A stretch of DNA of 64,000 bases from Peribacillus huizhouensis (GTDB lineage Bacteria > Bacillota > Bacilli > Bacillales > DSM-1321), in contig NZ_JACJHX010000007.1 in assembly GCF_014138605.1 (NCBI RefSeq), forward strand, positions 108,539-172,538, in the 5' to 3' direction. Positions 33,908-43,922 of the stretch are shown piece after piece; the stretch's first letter is position 1, and every line of letters starts with the position of its first letter. The translations under genes and the position numbers were made by a program. A model generated the notes under the pieces. The model was not told the DNA's origin and did not search any database. It worked only from the letters and a program-made list of their open reading frames with translations.

Positions 33908-34554
33908 TAAATTGGCCACCTTTCTGTTCAAACAAATAGCATCAAAATAAGTAATTTGAAGTTTTGTCTTCTTAATTTCTATAACTGAGAACTGGTGTAG
34001 AAGCACAATTCAACTGTAATTGTATATATTCCGGTTCGTTCTAGTTACTTTTAATCTTCGGCATTTCAATGGCCCAAAAATGAATTAAATGGTTAAAATG
34101 AGATGATATTGTGTCAATTCGGTAATCTTAATGTCGATTTTCTTCAGCTCGTTTATAGCTGATATATGAAATAAGTATTTAAGCTTTGATCTTCATTATT
34201 GATTTCTTCTGTATGTCTTTTGGATTACATTGGTACGATTTCACTCGAAAGAAGTATGTAGAATCTTAAAGAATGGAAGGTTCGAATAAGGGCAACAATC
34301 GTTTTCATGTTTACAACTTTCTGTTCAGTTTTCTAAATATCGAAGTAAACTACGGATTCTAGAGCAATTCTAAGTGGATAGGAGATCAATTGAGGTCATT
34401 TCATTTTTCATTTTATAAAGTTATATATATAAGTTGTGAACATCATTTACATTAATATTAATTGTAGCCTGTAAAATTTTTCTTTATTACAAGTAAAAAA
34501 GAATGAACATACTTGGGGCTATAGGATCAGATTAAACTTAAGGATTTAGGAAGC
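33908..34554. other. Gene-free AT-rich gap between YitT-type and GntR genes
   Basis: About 650 bases without a coding frame that has a ribosome binding site. It presumably contains the promoter of the YitT-type gene. I recognise no repeat, RNA or mobile element. Confidence 0.3.
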
Positions 34555-34600
34555 AAATAATCCAAGCCTTCCTACAAACATAGAAAGACTTGGATTATTT
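34555..34600 (-). terminator. Terminator-like hairpin after the GntR gene
   Basis: AAATAATCCAAG (34555-34566) and CTTGGATTATTT (34589-34600) are perfect 12-bp arms with a 22-base loop, 47 bases after the GntR stop codon on the minus strand. There is no long T run. Confidence 0.6.
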
Positions 34601-34646
34601 AATGTGGTCGGTAATACATGAACTTGTTTGACACTTGATAAGATCG

Positions 34647-35357
34647 TTAGTTGTTTTTCCGAGACATTTTCATATTAAATGAGTACATATCTGATCGAAA
34701 TAACCCTTTATAGTATTCCACCATGTTTCCATCAGAGTCAAAAATCATACGTTCTGTTATTAATAAGCACATTGTATCGGTTACACCTAAATGGTCCGCA
34801 TCTTCCTTTGATGGAAAGCCGCATGTAATGATTTGTTCTGCTTCGCAAAAGTCAATGTTGAGTTCACCTTCGAGAGCATCGTATAAAACAGTCGTACTTA
34901 AATCAAATTCTGCGATTTTTTGGCCAAGCTCTATAGGGTAATAATGCAATTCAATCGCAATTGGTATATCATCCTGTAACCTTAATCTCTTAATATAGAA
35001 AGACTCATCCTCAAATCCATGTGCATCTGCTATATTTTCAGGAGTGGATACAGGTCCATGATTTAGTAATTTTATCCCCATTTTTTTGGTAGTCTCAGTA
35101 AAACTAATCATTTTAAGCCATTCTTGTACAGGTTTAAGTGATACAAAAGTTCCCTTTCCATGCCTTTTTTCTAATATTCCCTCGCGAACTAAAATAGAAA
35201 CCGCTTCTCTTACAGTGCTCCTGCTAACAGAATACATATCCATAAGTTCTCTTTCACTCGGGATTTTGTCCTTATAATACCCTTGTAAAATTTGATCCTC
35301 TAAAATATTTTTTAATTGAGCATGTAATGGAATTGGATTATTAAAGTCTAACTCCAT
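34647..35357 (-). CDS. GntR-family (HutC/UTRA) regulator of the taurine cluster
   Basis: A 236-aa regulator from the ATG at 35357, which has GGAGG eight bases upstream; the frame is open to 35435. The GntR winged helix is LHAQLKNILEDQILQGYYKD followed by PSERELMDMYSVSRSTVREA and LEKRHGKGTFVS (residues ~8-76). The rest is a UTRA ligand domain, with YIKRLRLQDDIPIAIELHYY and VEYYKGLFRSDMYSFNMKMS. It is at the downstream end of the taurine genes. A 24-bp motif at its own promoter recurs at the xsc and permease promoters, so it probably controls itself and these genes with taurine or a derivative as inducer. Confidence 0.9.
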   Translation of the reverse strand: MELDFNNPIPLHAQLKNILEDQILQGYYKDKIPSERELMDMYSVSRSTVREAVSILVREGILEKRHGKGTFVSLKPVQEWLKMISFTETTKKMGIKLLNHGPVSTPENIADAHGFEDESFYIKRLRLQDDIPIAIELHYYPIELGQKIAEFDLSTTVLYDALEGELNIDFCEAEQIITCGFPSKEDADHLGVTDTMCLLITERMIFDSDGNMVEYYKGLFRSDMYSFNMKMSRKNN

Positions 35358-35376
35358 AAAAATTCCTCCAAACAAA

Positions 35377-35400
35377 AAACATAGTGATGTTCGTATCAGT
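35377..35400 (-). promoter_or_regulatory. Candidate GntR operator, site 1 (own promoter)
   Basis: On the minus strand it reads ACTGATACGAACATC, then ACTATG. It aligns without gaps with sites at 41794-41817 and 47558-47581 (shared core TG-TAC--AC-T), and like them sits 6-10 bases downstream of the -10 box. Confidence 0.55.
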
Positions 35401-35406
35401 TCCATT

Positions 35407-35435
35407 AGTATAAGCGAAATTTTAATAATATTCAA
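35407..35435 (-). promoter_or_regulatory. SigA promoter of the GntR gene
   Basis: TTGAAT (35435-35430) and TATACT (35412-35407) are 17 bases apart on the minus strand. The remaining part of the gap to 35706 shows nothing that I recognise. Confidence 0.65.
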
Positions 35436-35706
35436 ACAGACTTTTTTTTCAATTCCTAATCAACTAGGGTAAACATCCGTCTCTATTTCCCTTCATTTAC
35501 ATACAATGGAAAACGGTTCTAAAAAAATGATAACAGCAACCACTTTATAACCAACTACTATTACAATCAGATTGGTTAATAAAGAGCCAGACCACATCTC
35601 TCTTCTTGAAACAAAATGTATGTGTCTTATGCAAGATTTACAATCGTCCTTTGAGTTAATAAGAAGCAATGAAGATGCTACTGCCTAGGTTTTCATTTTT
35701 CTCTCT

Positions 35707-36783
35707 TTAGATAATGAAGAACGTGATGACAGAAAGGAGCAAAGAGGTAATGGTTACGGCCACAAGAGGACGCATAGCTTTTGTACGAAGTGCCTGGAAA
35801 CTAACATTAAGACCTAAGCCAATCATCGCCATCGTCAAAATAAATGTACTAGTAGTAGATACACCTTCCATAACAATCTGGGACACGGGAATATACGTCC
35901 CTAGTATATAACTTCCTATTAAACTCATAATAATAAAGCCTATGAGGAACCATGGAAAATCGACTTTAGCTTCTAAACCCGATTTTTCCGAGGAGCGTCT
36001 CTTCATCCAAAACATAAATATAAAACATAATGGGATTAGTAAGAAGACGCGTCCTAATTTTGCAAGTAGAGCAATGGCAAGAGCATTCTCACCCGCAGGA
36101 GCCCCTGCCAAAGCGACATGAGCAATTTCATGTAGGCTGACTCCTGACCATATACCGTAATCCAAAGCAGACATAGGAAGGATCGGCCGTAACAAAGTGT
36201 AAACAATAGAAAAAAGGGTGCCGATTAAAGCGATGATCCCAACCCCTATGGCAGTGTCTTCTTCTTTTGCTTTCACAATAGGAGATATCGCCGCGATGGC
36301 AGCTGCACCGCACACCCCAGTTCCTACTGCAAGAAGAAGGGAAATCGAAGCGTCAGCTTTTAACCATTTCGCAAGCAGAACCATTACTATAATAGCCAAA
36401 ACCACTGTTCCTATATCACGAACCAACAAAGGCAAGCCCTGATTAAAAATTACGTCAATGTTTAATTTCAAACCATATAAAATGATAGCAAATCGAAGGA
36501 GTTTTTTAGCTGAAAATTCAATACCGCGACGGAATTTCTCTGGATATCCAGCAATTTGCCGATACATGATCGCAATAATTATTGAACATGCTAGCGGACC
36601 TATCCGATCAAACCCAGTAATTTTCGACAATCCTAAACCTAAGAGAGCGATAAAAAATGTAAAAGCAATGCCGCTTATCCACATTAGTAAACTCGATTTC
36701 TTTTGTTTACCAGGTAAGTTGGAATATTCGATTTCGGTCCCCTCATTCATTTCCTCACGATGCTTATATTTTTCTAATTCCAT
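35707..36783 (-). CDS. YeiH-family (UPF0324) putative sulfate/sulfite exporter
   Basis: A 358-aa membrane protein with about 10 helices. RRGIEFSAKKLLRFAIILYG then LKLNIDVIF, GTGVCGAAAIAAISPIVKAK and SGVSLHEIAHVALAGAPAG are signatures of the family. Members are often encoded with sulfonate-degrading enzymes and are thought to export sulfite or sulfate. Here it follows Tpa, Ald and Xsc genes, and Xsc releases sulfite, so export of this toxic product is the natural role. GAGGGGG precedes the ATG. A terminator lies between it and tpa, so it may have its own promoter. Confidence 0.87.
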   Translation of the reverse strand: MELEKYKHREEMNEGTEIEYSNLPGKQKKSSLLMWISGIAFTFFIALLGLGLSKITGFDRIGPLACSIIIAIMYRQIAGYPEKFRRGIEFSAKKLLRFAIILYGLKLNIDVIFNQGLPLLVRDIGTVVLAIIVMVLLAKWLKADASISLLLAVGTGVCGAAAIAAISPIVKAKEEDTAIGVGIIALIGTLFSIVYTLLRPILPMSALDYGIWSGVSLHEIAHVALAGAPAGENALAIALLAKLGRVFLLIPLCFIFMFWMKRRSSEKSGLEAKVDFPWFLIGFIIMSLIGSYILGTYIPVSQIVMEGVSTTSTFILTMAMIGLGLNVSFQALRTKAMRPLVAVTITSLLLSVITFFII

Positions 36784-36847
36784 TTGCCTTTCTTCCCCCT
36801 CTCTACCGCTGTATTAACATTTGCTTTACCATCTTATAATAAAAATA

Positions 36848-36887
36848 CGGGCATGATTTCCGAAATATCCAGACGAATCATACCCAT
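36848..36887 (-). terminator. Terminator after the aminotransferase gene
   Basis: Minus-strand stem GGGTATGATT / AATCATGCCC (one G-U pair) followed by GTATTTTTATT, about 50 bases after the stop codon at 36941. Confidence 0.7.
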
Positions 36888-36940
36888 GCTATTTTAAGTG
36901 TGAAATAGATTATTTATATGAGTGATTCAAGCTTATTTTG

Positions 36941-38299
36941 TTAACAAAATTCATGCAAAACAGCTTTTACAGTTTCTATGACAAAGCGTAAATCTTCAAC
37001 TGTGGAAGAAAGTGGAGGTGCAATGATTAATACATTCCCAAATCCAGGAACAGTATCACCGTTCCGGCCAATAATCAGTCCTTTTTCTTTACAAGCCCCT
37101 ATAACCCTTCCCATAAACTCGTCAGAAACAGGTGCTTTTGATTTTTTATCCTCTACTAATTCAATTCCATATAAGAACCCAATCCCGCGCACTTCTCCTA
37201 CTTTATTAAGAGCAGTTAACTCAAAGAGTTCACTCAAAGTGGATTTACTAAGTTCTGATACCCGTTTAACAATCTCTTCGTTTTCTATTATTTCAATATT
37301 TTTGAGGGCAACAGCACAAGATGCAGGATGACCTCCGTACGTAGAAACATGTCTAAAATGGTTTAATTTTCCATTCTCCTTGAATTTCTCATAAATCTTA
37401 GAGTTCACAGCTGTTGCTCCCAAAGGGAGGTAGCCGCTTGTTAAACCTTTCGCCATTGTGACAATATCAGGTTGAACCCCTTCTGAGTGCATAAATCCAA
37501 ACATCTTACCAGTCCTTCCAAAACCTGAAACCACTTCATCTACAATTAAAAGAACATCGTGCTTCTTACAAATTTCTGCTACTCTTGTCAAGTATTCCTT
37601 GGAAGGGATAAGTACTCCCCCTCCAGAAATGAATGGTTCAAGAATCACGCCAGCTACCGTTTCAGAACCTTCAAAATTAATAACCTGGTCTATATACTCT
37701 GCTGCTAACAAGTCAGAATTCTCAACATTTTCTCCAAATGGGCTTCGATAACTATAAGGTGGTGGCACATGGAGAAAGCCCGGAACGGCTGGATCGTACT
37801 TTACTCTTCGATTTGCCTGAGCGGTTGCGCTTAATGCAGCAAAGGTATTTCCGTGATAGGCTCGATATCTGGATATAAATTTATATTTTCCCGGGTTGCC
37901 ATTTTGAGAATGGTATTGCCGAGCAATCTTAAAAGCCGTTTCATTAGCTTCAGAGCCACTGTTTGCAAAAAAGGTCGTATAGGATCCTTTTAGAAGTTCA
38001 CTTATTTTATAAGATAGTTCAATAGCAGGTTTATGGCTTAAGGTAAGTGGGAAATATGATAAATTCATCATTTGTTCATAAGCTGCTTGAGCAATTTCCT
38101 TTCGACCATGCCCTAGATTCAAGCACCATAATCCTGATACTCCATCCAAATATTTATCACCTTTTGTATCGGTAAACCAAGAGCCTTTGCCTTCCGCAGC
38201 AATCATAGGAGTTGCCTTTTCGCTATACCGATGCATCGCATGCCATAAATGATCTTTATCCATTTGTACGAGGTCCTTCGTTTCAGTTTCTACCTTCAA
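36941..38299 (-). CDS. tpa: Taurine:pyruvate aminotransferase (class III, PLP)
   Basis: A 452-aa class III aminotransferase that should convert taurine and pyruvate to sulfoacetaldehyde and alanine. Visible parts are GKGSWFTDTKGDKYLDGVSG, the PLP phosphate loop FANSGSEANETAFKIARQYH, LLIVDEVVSGFGRTGKMFGF (PLP ring Asp) and the Schiff-base lysine in DIVTMAKGLTSGYLPLGA. Members act on several omega-amino acids; taurine is inferred from the adjoining alanine dehydrogenase and Xsc. The start is a TTG at 38299 with GAGGAGGG nine bases upstream. ald lies upstream, separated by a family C repeat. Confidence 0.85.
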   Translation of the reverse strand: MKVETETKDLVQMDKDHLWHAMHRYSEKATPMIAAEGKGSWFTDTKGDKYLDGVSGLWCLNLGHGRKEIAQAAYEQMMNLSYFPLTLSHKPAIELSYKISELLKGSYTTFFANSGSEANETAFKIARQYHSQNGNPGKYKFISRYRAYHGNTFAALSATAQANRRVKYDPAVPGFLHVPPPYSYRSPFGENVENSDLLAAEYIDQVINFEGSETVAGVILEPFISGGGVLIPSKEYLTRVAEICKKHDVLLIVDEVVSGFGRTGKMFGFMHSEGVQPDIVTMAKGLTSGYLPLGATAVNSKIYEKFKENGKLNHFRHVSTYGGHPASCAVALKNIEIIENEEIVKRVSELSKSTLSELFELTALNKVGEVRGIGFLYGIELVEDKKSKAPVSDEFMGRVIGACKEKGLIIGRNGDTVPGFGNVLIIAPPLSSTVEDLRFVIETVKAVLHEFC

Positions 38300-38343
38300 T
38301 ATAGAGCCCTCCTCAAAAATTTATTACTATACAAAATAAATAA

Positions 38344-38535
38344 GGGGTTAAAACCCCACCATTTACCATGAGAATTAATCATAGAGTACGCTACACTCAC
38401 TTAATTCCCAATGGTGGCGCTGCTAAGCCGAATTTCAAGGTACATTCTAAATGTTAAAAAGTATATCTACCAAGAAGAATAGCTGTATTAGTAAGCCGTG
38501 AAGTCCCGTCCCCTTGTCCTTCATACGGAAATCAT
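38344..38535. repeat. Repeat family C, copy 2, between ald and tpa
   Basis: GGGGTTAAAACCCCACCATT at the left, then GTACGCTACACTCACTTAAT, CCAATGGTGGCGCTGCTAAG, GTAAGCCGTGAAGTCCCGTC and CCTTGTCCTTCATAC. It fills the 243-base gap between the two genes. CACCATT and AATGGTG can pair to form a stem. Confidence 0.7.
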
Positions 38536-38542
38536 TTAGTTT

Positions 38543-39676
38543 CTATGTCGTAACAGGATCCTTGGAAATAGCAGAGTCAAGAGTATGATAATTGTGACCA
38601 TGAGCAATGGCCACAGCTTCATATGTTACCTTTCCATGGACAACATTAATCCCTTTAGCTAAAGGCTTATTATCAAGGGCAGCCTGCCTGTATCCTTTCG
38701 TTGCAATTTCTACCCCATAAGGCACAGTTGCATTCGTTAAGGCGATTGTAGAAGTACGTGATACAGCCCCTGGCATGTTAGCAACTGCATAATGAACAAC
38801 ACCATGCTTTACATATGTTGGGCTATTATGTGTCGTAATTCGATCAATAGTTTCGATCGAGCCACCTTGATCAACGGCTACATCAACAATAACAGAACCT
38901 TTCTGCATGTCTTTTACCATTTCTTCAGTTACTAAACGTGGAGCACGAGCTCCAGGAATTAGAACCGCACCTATTAGTAAATCTGCCTTTTTCACCGCTT
39001 GGGCAATGCTTAAGCTGTTGGACACCAATGTTTTTAACCTGCCTTGAAATTGGTCATCCAATTGACGGAGACGATTTGCATTAATATCGATCAAGGTGAC
39101 ACTTGCACCTAATCCAAGTGCCATTTTAGCTGCATTCGTTCCGACAATTCCGCCGCCAATAATCACGACTTCAGCAGGGGATACACCTGGGACACCACCA
39201 ATTAAAACTCCTTTTCCACCCTTTGGTTTTTCTAAAAATTGGGCGCCAATCTGAATGGACATACGTCCCGCTACTTCACTCATCGGCGTCAATAATGGTA
39301 GGGATCCATTTTCTAATTGAATAGTTTCATAAGCAATTGCTACTACATTATTATCTATTAGGGCTTGAGTTAACTCTGGTTCTGCCGCTAAATGGAGATA
39401 GGTATAGAGAATTAATCCATCTCGAAAAAATTTATATTCAGCTGGAAGGGGTTCTTTTACTTTTATGACCATATCAGCTAACCAGGATTGCTCTGCAGAT
39501 TCTACGATTTTAGCTCCTGATTGGAGATATTCTTCATCTGTAAATCCACTGTTTATTCCAGCACCTTTTTCAATCCAAATCTCATGTCCACTATTTCTGA
39601 ATGTCGTTACACCTGCAGGGGTCATACCTACGCGATTCTCACTATCTTTAATTTCTTTTGGAACACCTATAATCAT
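38543..39676 (-). CDS. ald: Alanine dehydrogenase
   Basis: A 377-aa NAD-dependent alanine dehydrogenase from the ATG at 39676 ([20 protein letters not shown]); the frame is open to 39685. Catalytic residues lie in [16 protein letters not shown] and [20 protein letters not shown], and the Rossmann fold in [20 protein letters not shown]. It oxidises alanine to pyruvate and ammonium. In this cluster that regenerates the pyruvate acceptor used by the taurine aminotransferase and releases taurine nitrogen. A family B repeat lies upstream and a family C repeat downstream. Confidence 0.93.
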   Translation of the reverse strand: MIIGVPKEIKDSENRVGMTPAGVTTFRNSGHEIWIEKGAGINSGFTDEEYLQSGAKIVESAEQSWLADMVIKVKEPLPAEYKFFRDGLILYTYLHLAAEPELTQALIDNNVVAIAYETIQLENGSLPLLTPMSEVAGRMSIQIGAQFLEKPKGGKGVLIGGVPGVSPAEVVIIGGGIVGTNAAKMALGLGASVTLIDINANRLRQLDDQFQGRLKTLVSNSLSIAQAVKKADLLIGAVLIPGARAPRLVTEEMVKDMQKGSVIVDVAVDQGGSIETIDRITTHNSPTYVKHGVVHYAVANMPGAVSRTSTIALTNATVPYGVEIATKGYRQAALDNKPLAKGINVVHGKVTYEAVAIAHGHNYHTLDSAISKDPVTT

Positions 39677-39708
39677 CTCTATCACTCATTTCTATTTTAT
39701 TAGATGAT

Positions 39709-39870
39709 AAAGTGAAACTTCAAACAGTGGGGGGTTTTCCCACTGATTATTAGTTGAACCAATCGGGCTTTTACGGACAGTTGTCTCCACCTACTCTTCT
39801 TGATTCCTACTCCTCCAAGCCCTTGAGGTGGGGATCTTACTGCCCGTTAATGAGGGATAAATTTTGGTAT
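39709..39870. repeat. Repeat family B, full copy between xsc and ald
   Basis: GATAAAGTGAAACTTC, hairpin CAGTGGGGGG ... CCCACTG, TTAGTTGAACCAATCGGGCT, TTTACGGACAGTTGTCTCC, and GATCTTACTGCCCGTTAATG then GGGATAAA at the end. It is the best-preserved complete copy and fills much of the 319-base gap 39677-39995. Confidence 0.75.
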
Positions 39871-39929
39871 TTTCTTTCTTACATTACCAGGCGAATCAAC
39901 CATTTTTCACAATGTCTGATTGTCTATAA

Positions 39930-39966
39930 TAGACTCGATAACTCATGTATTAAGATATCGAGCCTA
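39930..39966 (-). terminator. Terminator-like hairpin after xsc
   Basis: CTCGATA (39934-39940) and TATCGAG (39956-39962) form a stem with a 15-base loop, ~33 bases after the xsc stop codon on the minus strand. The T run is weak. Confidence 0.45.
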
Positions 39967-39995
39967 CATTTTTAGTTAGATCTTCTCTTTACCAT

Positions 39996-41759
39996 TTATT
40001 TATCCCAATTTTTATGATCCAAATGAGAGTATTTAGCTAATAATCGAGTAGGCATCTTTAACGCATCTTTCCTAAACGGAGGCGCTAATTGTGTGCCATC
40101 AACTTGAATATCAATGACTGTTGGTTTGTTTGATTTTATAGCTGCTTCTATAACTGGCCCTAATTCTTCGGGGGTTTCCACTCTAATTCCAACCGCACCC
40201 ATAGAACGGGCAACTTCAGCAAAATCAGGATTTTGGATATCGGCCCCAACAAAACGGTTATTATAGAAATCGACCTGGTTCTTCTTCTCTGCACACCATG
40301 CATTATTATTAAAGACGCAAGCAATGACAGGAATATTTTCTTCAACTGCTGTACTTACTTCATGTAAACTCATGCCCCATGCTCCATCTCCAACGATGGC
40401 GATAACAGGAGCATTTGGCTCTGCTAATTTGGCACCAAGAGCGGATGGATATGCAAAACCAGTGTTCCCAAAAGTAAGTGCAGCGATATGTCTACGGCTT
40501 CGATTAAACTTTAAGTAAGCGTTTGCAGTTGATGATACATTACCTATGTCAGTAGTAACGATCGCGTTCTCAGGCAATACTTTTGTTAATTCTAACAGCG
40601 CACGACGGGGATTAATTGGTGTGCCATCTATCATAGCAAGATCTACTAGTTCTTGTTCCCATTTTTGTTTTTCATTTGTAATTTCTCCTAAACGCAGATT
40701 TTCTTGTTTAGGGTTAGGTTTAATATCTTTTAACCGCTTCATAATTTCTCGACTAGCTTCGCGGGCATCCCCAATAATCCCAACTTCCACTGGGTGAGTT
40801 CTGGCAATTTGTCTTGGATTTATATCAATTTGAATGATTTGTGCGTCTTTAGGAAAATAATCAATGTCATAACACGGTAATGTGCCAAATACGGATAATC
40901 TTGTGCCTACTGCTAAAATAACATCCGCTTTCTTTAAAGTATTCATAGCAGCTTTTGATCCCATATATCCGATTGGCCCGACCGCTAAAGGATGATCAGC
41001 TGGAAATGCATCATTATGCATATATGATACAGCCACAGGAGCTGTTAAATGTTCAGCGATGTCTCTAATTTCTTCAATACCGTCGGAATCAACTGTGCCT
41101 CTACCAGAAATAATGACAGGATACTCAGCGTTAGCTAAGATTTCCGCTGCTCGATCTAAGGATTCAGATGAACCACATCCTCGTGAATCGACTCGATATT
41201 GATGAGGCTTAAGAATCTGATCTTCCACTTCACCATAGAAATAATCACGTGGAATATCGAATAATACAGGACCTCTTTCCGCATAAGCAATGCGAAAAGC
41301 GGTTCGTAAACAATCTGCTACTCGGCCAGGATGAGTCACTCTCACTGTCTCTTTAGTAATTGCTTTAAAAACGGAAACTTGATCACATTCTTGAAATCCA
41401 TCCCATCCGACAGTAGGTGTTCCCGCAGAAGGAGATATTACGACCATAGGAGTATGTGCTTGATTGGCTGCTGCTACCGAAGTCACCATATTGGTCATTC
41501 CAGGCCCATTTTGTCCGATCACAACTCCGGCAACGCCCGAAACCCGGCAATAGGCATCTTCCATATGCGCGGCACTTTGTTCATGACGAACTCCAATAAA
41601 ACGAATACCAGCTGTTGGCAATAAATCAAGCATATCCATAAAAGCGGAACCTAAAATTCCAGATATATGTTTGACCCCTTCTGCGACTAACGTCTCAACA
41701 ATTGCTTCACTTGGTGTCATTTTTACTTTCGTTCCTCTTAACGTTTTTGTTTCGGCCAT
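39996..41759 (-). CDS. xsc: Sulfoacetaldehyde acetyltransferase
   Basis: A 587-aa thiamine-diphosphate enzyme that converts sulfoacetaldehyde and phosphate to acetyl phosphate and sulfite, the C-S bond cleaving step of taurine breakdown. [20 protein letters not shown] and [20 protein letters not shown] (cofactor-activating Glu) and [20 protein letters not shown] are typical of Xsc. The ThDP site is [20 protein letters not shown] with [22 protein letters not shown] precedes the ATG at 41759. No phosphate acetyltransferase gene, often adjacent to xsc, is present. It has its own promoter with a GntR-type site. Confidence 0.92.
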   Translation of the reverse strand: MAETKTLRGTKVKMTPSEAIVETLVAEGVKHISGILGSAFMDMLDLLPTAGIRFIGVRHEQSAAHMEDAYCRVSGVAGVVIGQNGPGMTNMVTSVAAANQAHTPMVVISPSAGTPTVGWDGFQECDQVSVFKAITKETVRVTHPGRVADCLRTAFRIAYAERGPVLFDIPRDYFYGEVEDQILKPHQYRVDSRGCGSSESLDRAAEILANAEYPVIISGRGTVDSDGIEEIRDIAEHLTAPVAVSYMHNDAFPADHPLAVGPIGYMGSKAAMNTLKKADVILAVGTRLSVFGTLPCYDIDYFPKDAQIIQIDINPRQIARTHPVEVGIIGDAREASREIMKRLKDIKPNPKQENLRLGEITNEKQKWEQELVDLAMIDGTPINPRRALLELTKVLPENAIVTTDIGNVSSTANAYLKFNRSRRHIAALTFGNTGFAYPSALGAKLAEPNAPVIAIVGDGAWGMSLHEVSTAVEENIPVIACVFNNNAWCAEKKNQVDFYNNRFVGADIQNPDFAEVARSMGAVGIRVETPEELGPVIEAAIKSNKPTVIDIQVDGTQLAPPFRKDALKMPTRLLAKYSHLDHKNWDK

Positions 41760-41793
41760 TGTACATTCTCCTAACTTGATTTATTTCTGATAA

Positions 41794-41817
41794 TGACGTT
41801 GGAACGTCCGTACCAGT
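41794..41817 (-). promoter_or_regulatory. Candidate GntR operator, site 2 (xsc promoter)
   Basis: On the minus strand it reads ACTGGTACGGACGTTCC, then AACGTCA. It matches the site at 47558-47581 in 17 of 24 positions and contains the perfect palindrome GACGTT-GG-AACGTC. It begins ten bases after the -10 box. Confidence 0.6.
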
Positions 41818-41827
41818 TATATTTTTT

Positions 41828-41856
41828 ATATTACAATCCCTTCCTAAAAAAGTCAA
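41828..41856 (-). promoter_or_regulatory. SigA promoter of xsc
   Basis: TTGACT (41856-41851) and TAATAT (41833-41828), 17 bases apart on the minus strand, about 70 bases before the xsc start codon. Confidence 0.7.
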
Positions 41857-41914
41857 TGAAATAATTTGAATATTTATATTATTAAGTAAATTATAATATC
41901 CAGTAACCTGGAAA

Positions 41915-43246
41915 CTAAGCTTTTCTTGAATTTATTTCTGATTTTATATTTTGATTTCGGGTCACATTAACTTTATTCTTACCGATCCACCAGACTGAAA
42001 TTGCACTTACTACACCGGCAAATAGAACATATAAAGTGAGCAAGACAGGAGAGCCATTATTATAACCCAACAAAGCAGTAGCAATGATTGGTGTTAGTCC
42101 ACTTGCAAAAATTCCTGAAAATTGATAAACAAAAGACATTCCAGTATACCTAACCGGCGCATCAAATAACTCTGCAAATAATGCAGCTTCAGGACCATAG
42201 ATGGAAGCATAAAAGATTCCAAAAGGGATGATGATAGACAACCAGATCAAAAGAATGTTACCCTCACTGTTCGACATTATCCAAAAAGCAGGAAGCGCTG
42301 AAAACCCTGTTACTAGACTACCAATCAAATAAGTACGAGTCCTGCCGAAACGGTCAGATACATTACCGAAAAGAGGAATGAAAAAACACATAACAAACGC
42401 TGCTGCGGAAACACCAAGTAAAGCATCTGTGCGTGACAAATCAAGGGAACTTGTTAAATAGGTGATAGAAAACACACCCATGACATTAAAGAAAACACCG
42501 TCTATAAAACGTGCGCCCATTCCAGCTAGGACATTACCAGTATTATTTTTCCACATGTCCTTTATAGGCATATTTGATTTTTTATTACTTTCTTTAATTT
42601 TTTGAAACTCCGGTGATTCCGAAACATTTAGGCGAATCCATAAACCTAGGAATATCAAAATGGCACTTAGTCCGAAGGCAATACGCCATCCCCATGCCAT
42701 GAACTGGCTATCAGATAATGTAGAAGAAAGAAGTCCTACTATACCTGATGAAAGCAAAAGACCAATCGACAGTCCAATTTGTGGAAAACTTGCATATAAA
42801 CCTCTTTTTTTATGGGGAGCATGCTCAAAGGCCATTAATACCGCTCCACCCCATTCACCACCAAGCCCAATCCCTTGTAAGATACGCAAAAAAAGCAAAC
42901 AGATAGGAGCCCAAATGCCAATTTGGTTATAAGTAGGGATTACAGCAATTAATACCGTACTTCCTCCCATAATACTTAAGGTCATTATCAACATGCTTTT
43001 TCGACCAATTTTGTCGCCGAAATGTCCAAATATAATGCCACCTATTGGACGAGCCACAAATCCTACCGCGAAGGTGATATAGGCTAACAAGGTAGATACA
43101 ATCGGGTCCTCTGCAGGAAAGTATAGTTTATTAAATACAATTCCAGCTACTACACCGTATAAAAAGAAATCATACCATTCGATCGTAGATCCAATGAGAC
43201 TAGCTCCTACCGCACGTGAGAGCATATTTCCTTTTACTTTTTTCAA
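41915..43246 (-). CDS. MFS transporter, metabolite:H+ symporter (MHS) family
   Basis: About 443 aa from a TTG at 43246 (LKKVKGNMLSRAVGASLIGS), chosen because GGGGAGGGG lies five bases upstream; the frame is open to 43303. IGSTIEWYDFFLYGVVAGIV, RPIGGIIFGHFGDKIGRKSM and LQGIGLGGEWGGAVLMAFEH are hallmarks of MHS proteins (ShiA, KgtP, ProP-like), which import organic acids or zwitterions with protons. In this cluster it may import taurine, isethionate or another C2 sulfonate. That substrate is an inference. xsc lies 155 bases downstream with its own promoter. Confidence 0.85.
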   Translation of the reverse strand: MKKVKGNMLSRAVGASLIGSTIEWYDFFLYGVVAGIVFNKLYFPAEDPIVSTLLAYITFAVGFVARPIGGIIFGHFGDKIGRKSMLIMTLSIMGGSTVLIAVIPTYNQIGIWAPICLLFLRILQGIGLGGEWGGAVLMAFEHAPHKKRGLYASFPQIGLSIGLLLSSGIVGLLSSTLSDSQFMAWGWRIAFGLSAILIFLGLWIRLNVSESPEFQKIKESNKKSNMPIKDMWKNNTGNVLAGMGARFIDGVFFNVMGVFSITYLTSSLDLSRTDALLGVSAAAFVMCFFIPLFGNVSDRFGRTRTYLIGSLVTGFSALPAFWIMSNSEGNILLIWLSIIIPFGIFYASIYGPEAALFAELFDAPVRYTGMSFVYQFSGIFASGLTPIIATALLGYNNGSPVLLTLYVLFAGVVSAISVWWIGKNKVNVTRNQNIKSEINSRKA

Positions 43247-43411
43247 TATTTCCCCTCCCCGATATCGTGATTTAATCAAATAAGAGATTCGAATTTCAAA
43301 CATAAATGATTAATATACTTGTAGGAGATACCAAATGTAATTTTTATTTATCTTAAGAAGGAGTAGGCCAACCAGGTGGTTGACCTCCCTATCTAGAAAT
43401 ATAACGTTTAT

Positions 43412-43624
43412 TTAGCTGTTTCTAATATCCATTTTGGCATATTTGGGAACTACTTTAGCTTCCCCCTTCACTCGTATACAAGTTTCTCCCTTTTGAATTT
43501 CATTTAGGTCATACTTGACAAGGTTACATTTAATTATTTTAGTGGGGTAAGATCGAGCATTTTCATAAAAGCGGTACCTAAAATCTAAAATTCCATAACT
43601 TAGATTGATGCCCTCTACATACAA
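43412..43624 (-). pseudogene. Unrecognised short ORF, possibly a gene remnant
   Basis: A 70-codon frame contains SYGILDFRYRFYENARSYPT, then KIIKCNLVKYDLNEIQKGET and RVKGEAKVVPKYAKMDIRNS. The composition looks protein-like, but the only start is a TTG without a ribosome binding site, and a family C repeat begins eight bases upstream. It could be the 3' end of a gene cut off by the repeat. I do not recognise the family. A non-coding frame is also possible. Confidence 0.25.
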
Positions 43625-43631
43625 AACCTGT

Positions 43632-43812
43632 ATGGCGTTAAATCGCCACCATTTTCCATGCAGGATTAATCCTGTAGCACGCTACACCCACCTAATCCCA
43701 ATGGTGGTGGTGCGGAGCCGGATTTCGGATGCTTTTCCGATAAAAAAGGATACCTGCTAAGTAGATTGGGGCTATATTAGTAAGTCGCGGCCCCCCGTCC
43801 CCATGTCCTTCA
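43632..43812. repeat. Repeat family C, copy 3
   Basis: GGCGTTAAATCGCCACCATT, TGTAGCACGCTACACCCACC, CCAATGGTGGTGGTGCGGAG, TAAGTCGCGGCCCCCCGTCC, CATGTCCTTCATACAAA: the same order as the copy at 38344, with about 80% identity by eye. It lies in the 676-base gap between the MFS and alcohol dehydrogenase genes; I see nothing else there apart from the short ORF at 43412. Confidence 0.7.
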
Positions 43813-43922
43813 TACAAAATTTCAACAATTGCTTCATTTCGTTGATGTCATTATAAACTTTGTATTATTATTGTAGTATCATTCGTTTAATTCTCCTTCT
43901 AGTGAAAGCTTTTGGGATTCGT

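Noticed and set aside
43318..43338. Possible fourth copy of the GntR motif before the MHS transporter gene
   Set aside because: Only TGGTA matches; the rest diverges and no -10 box is placed correctly.
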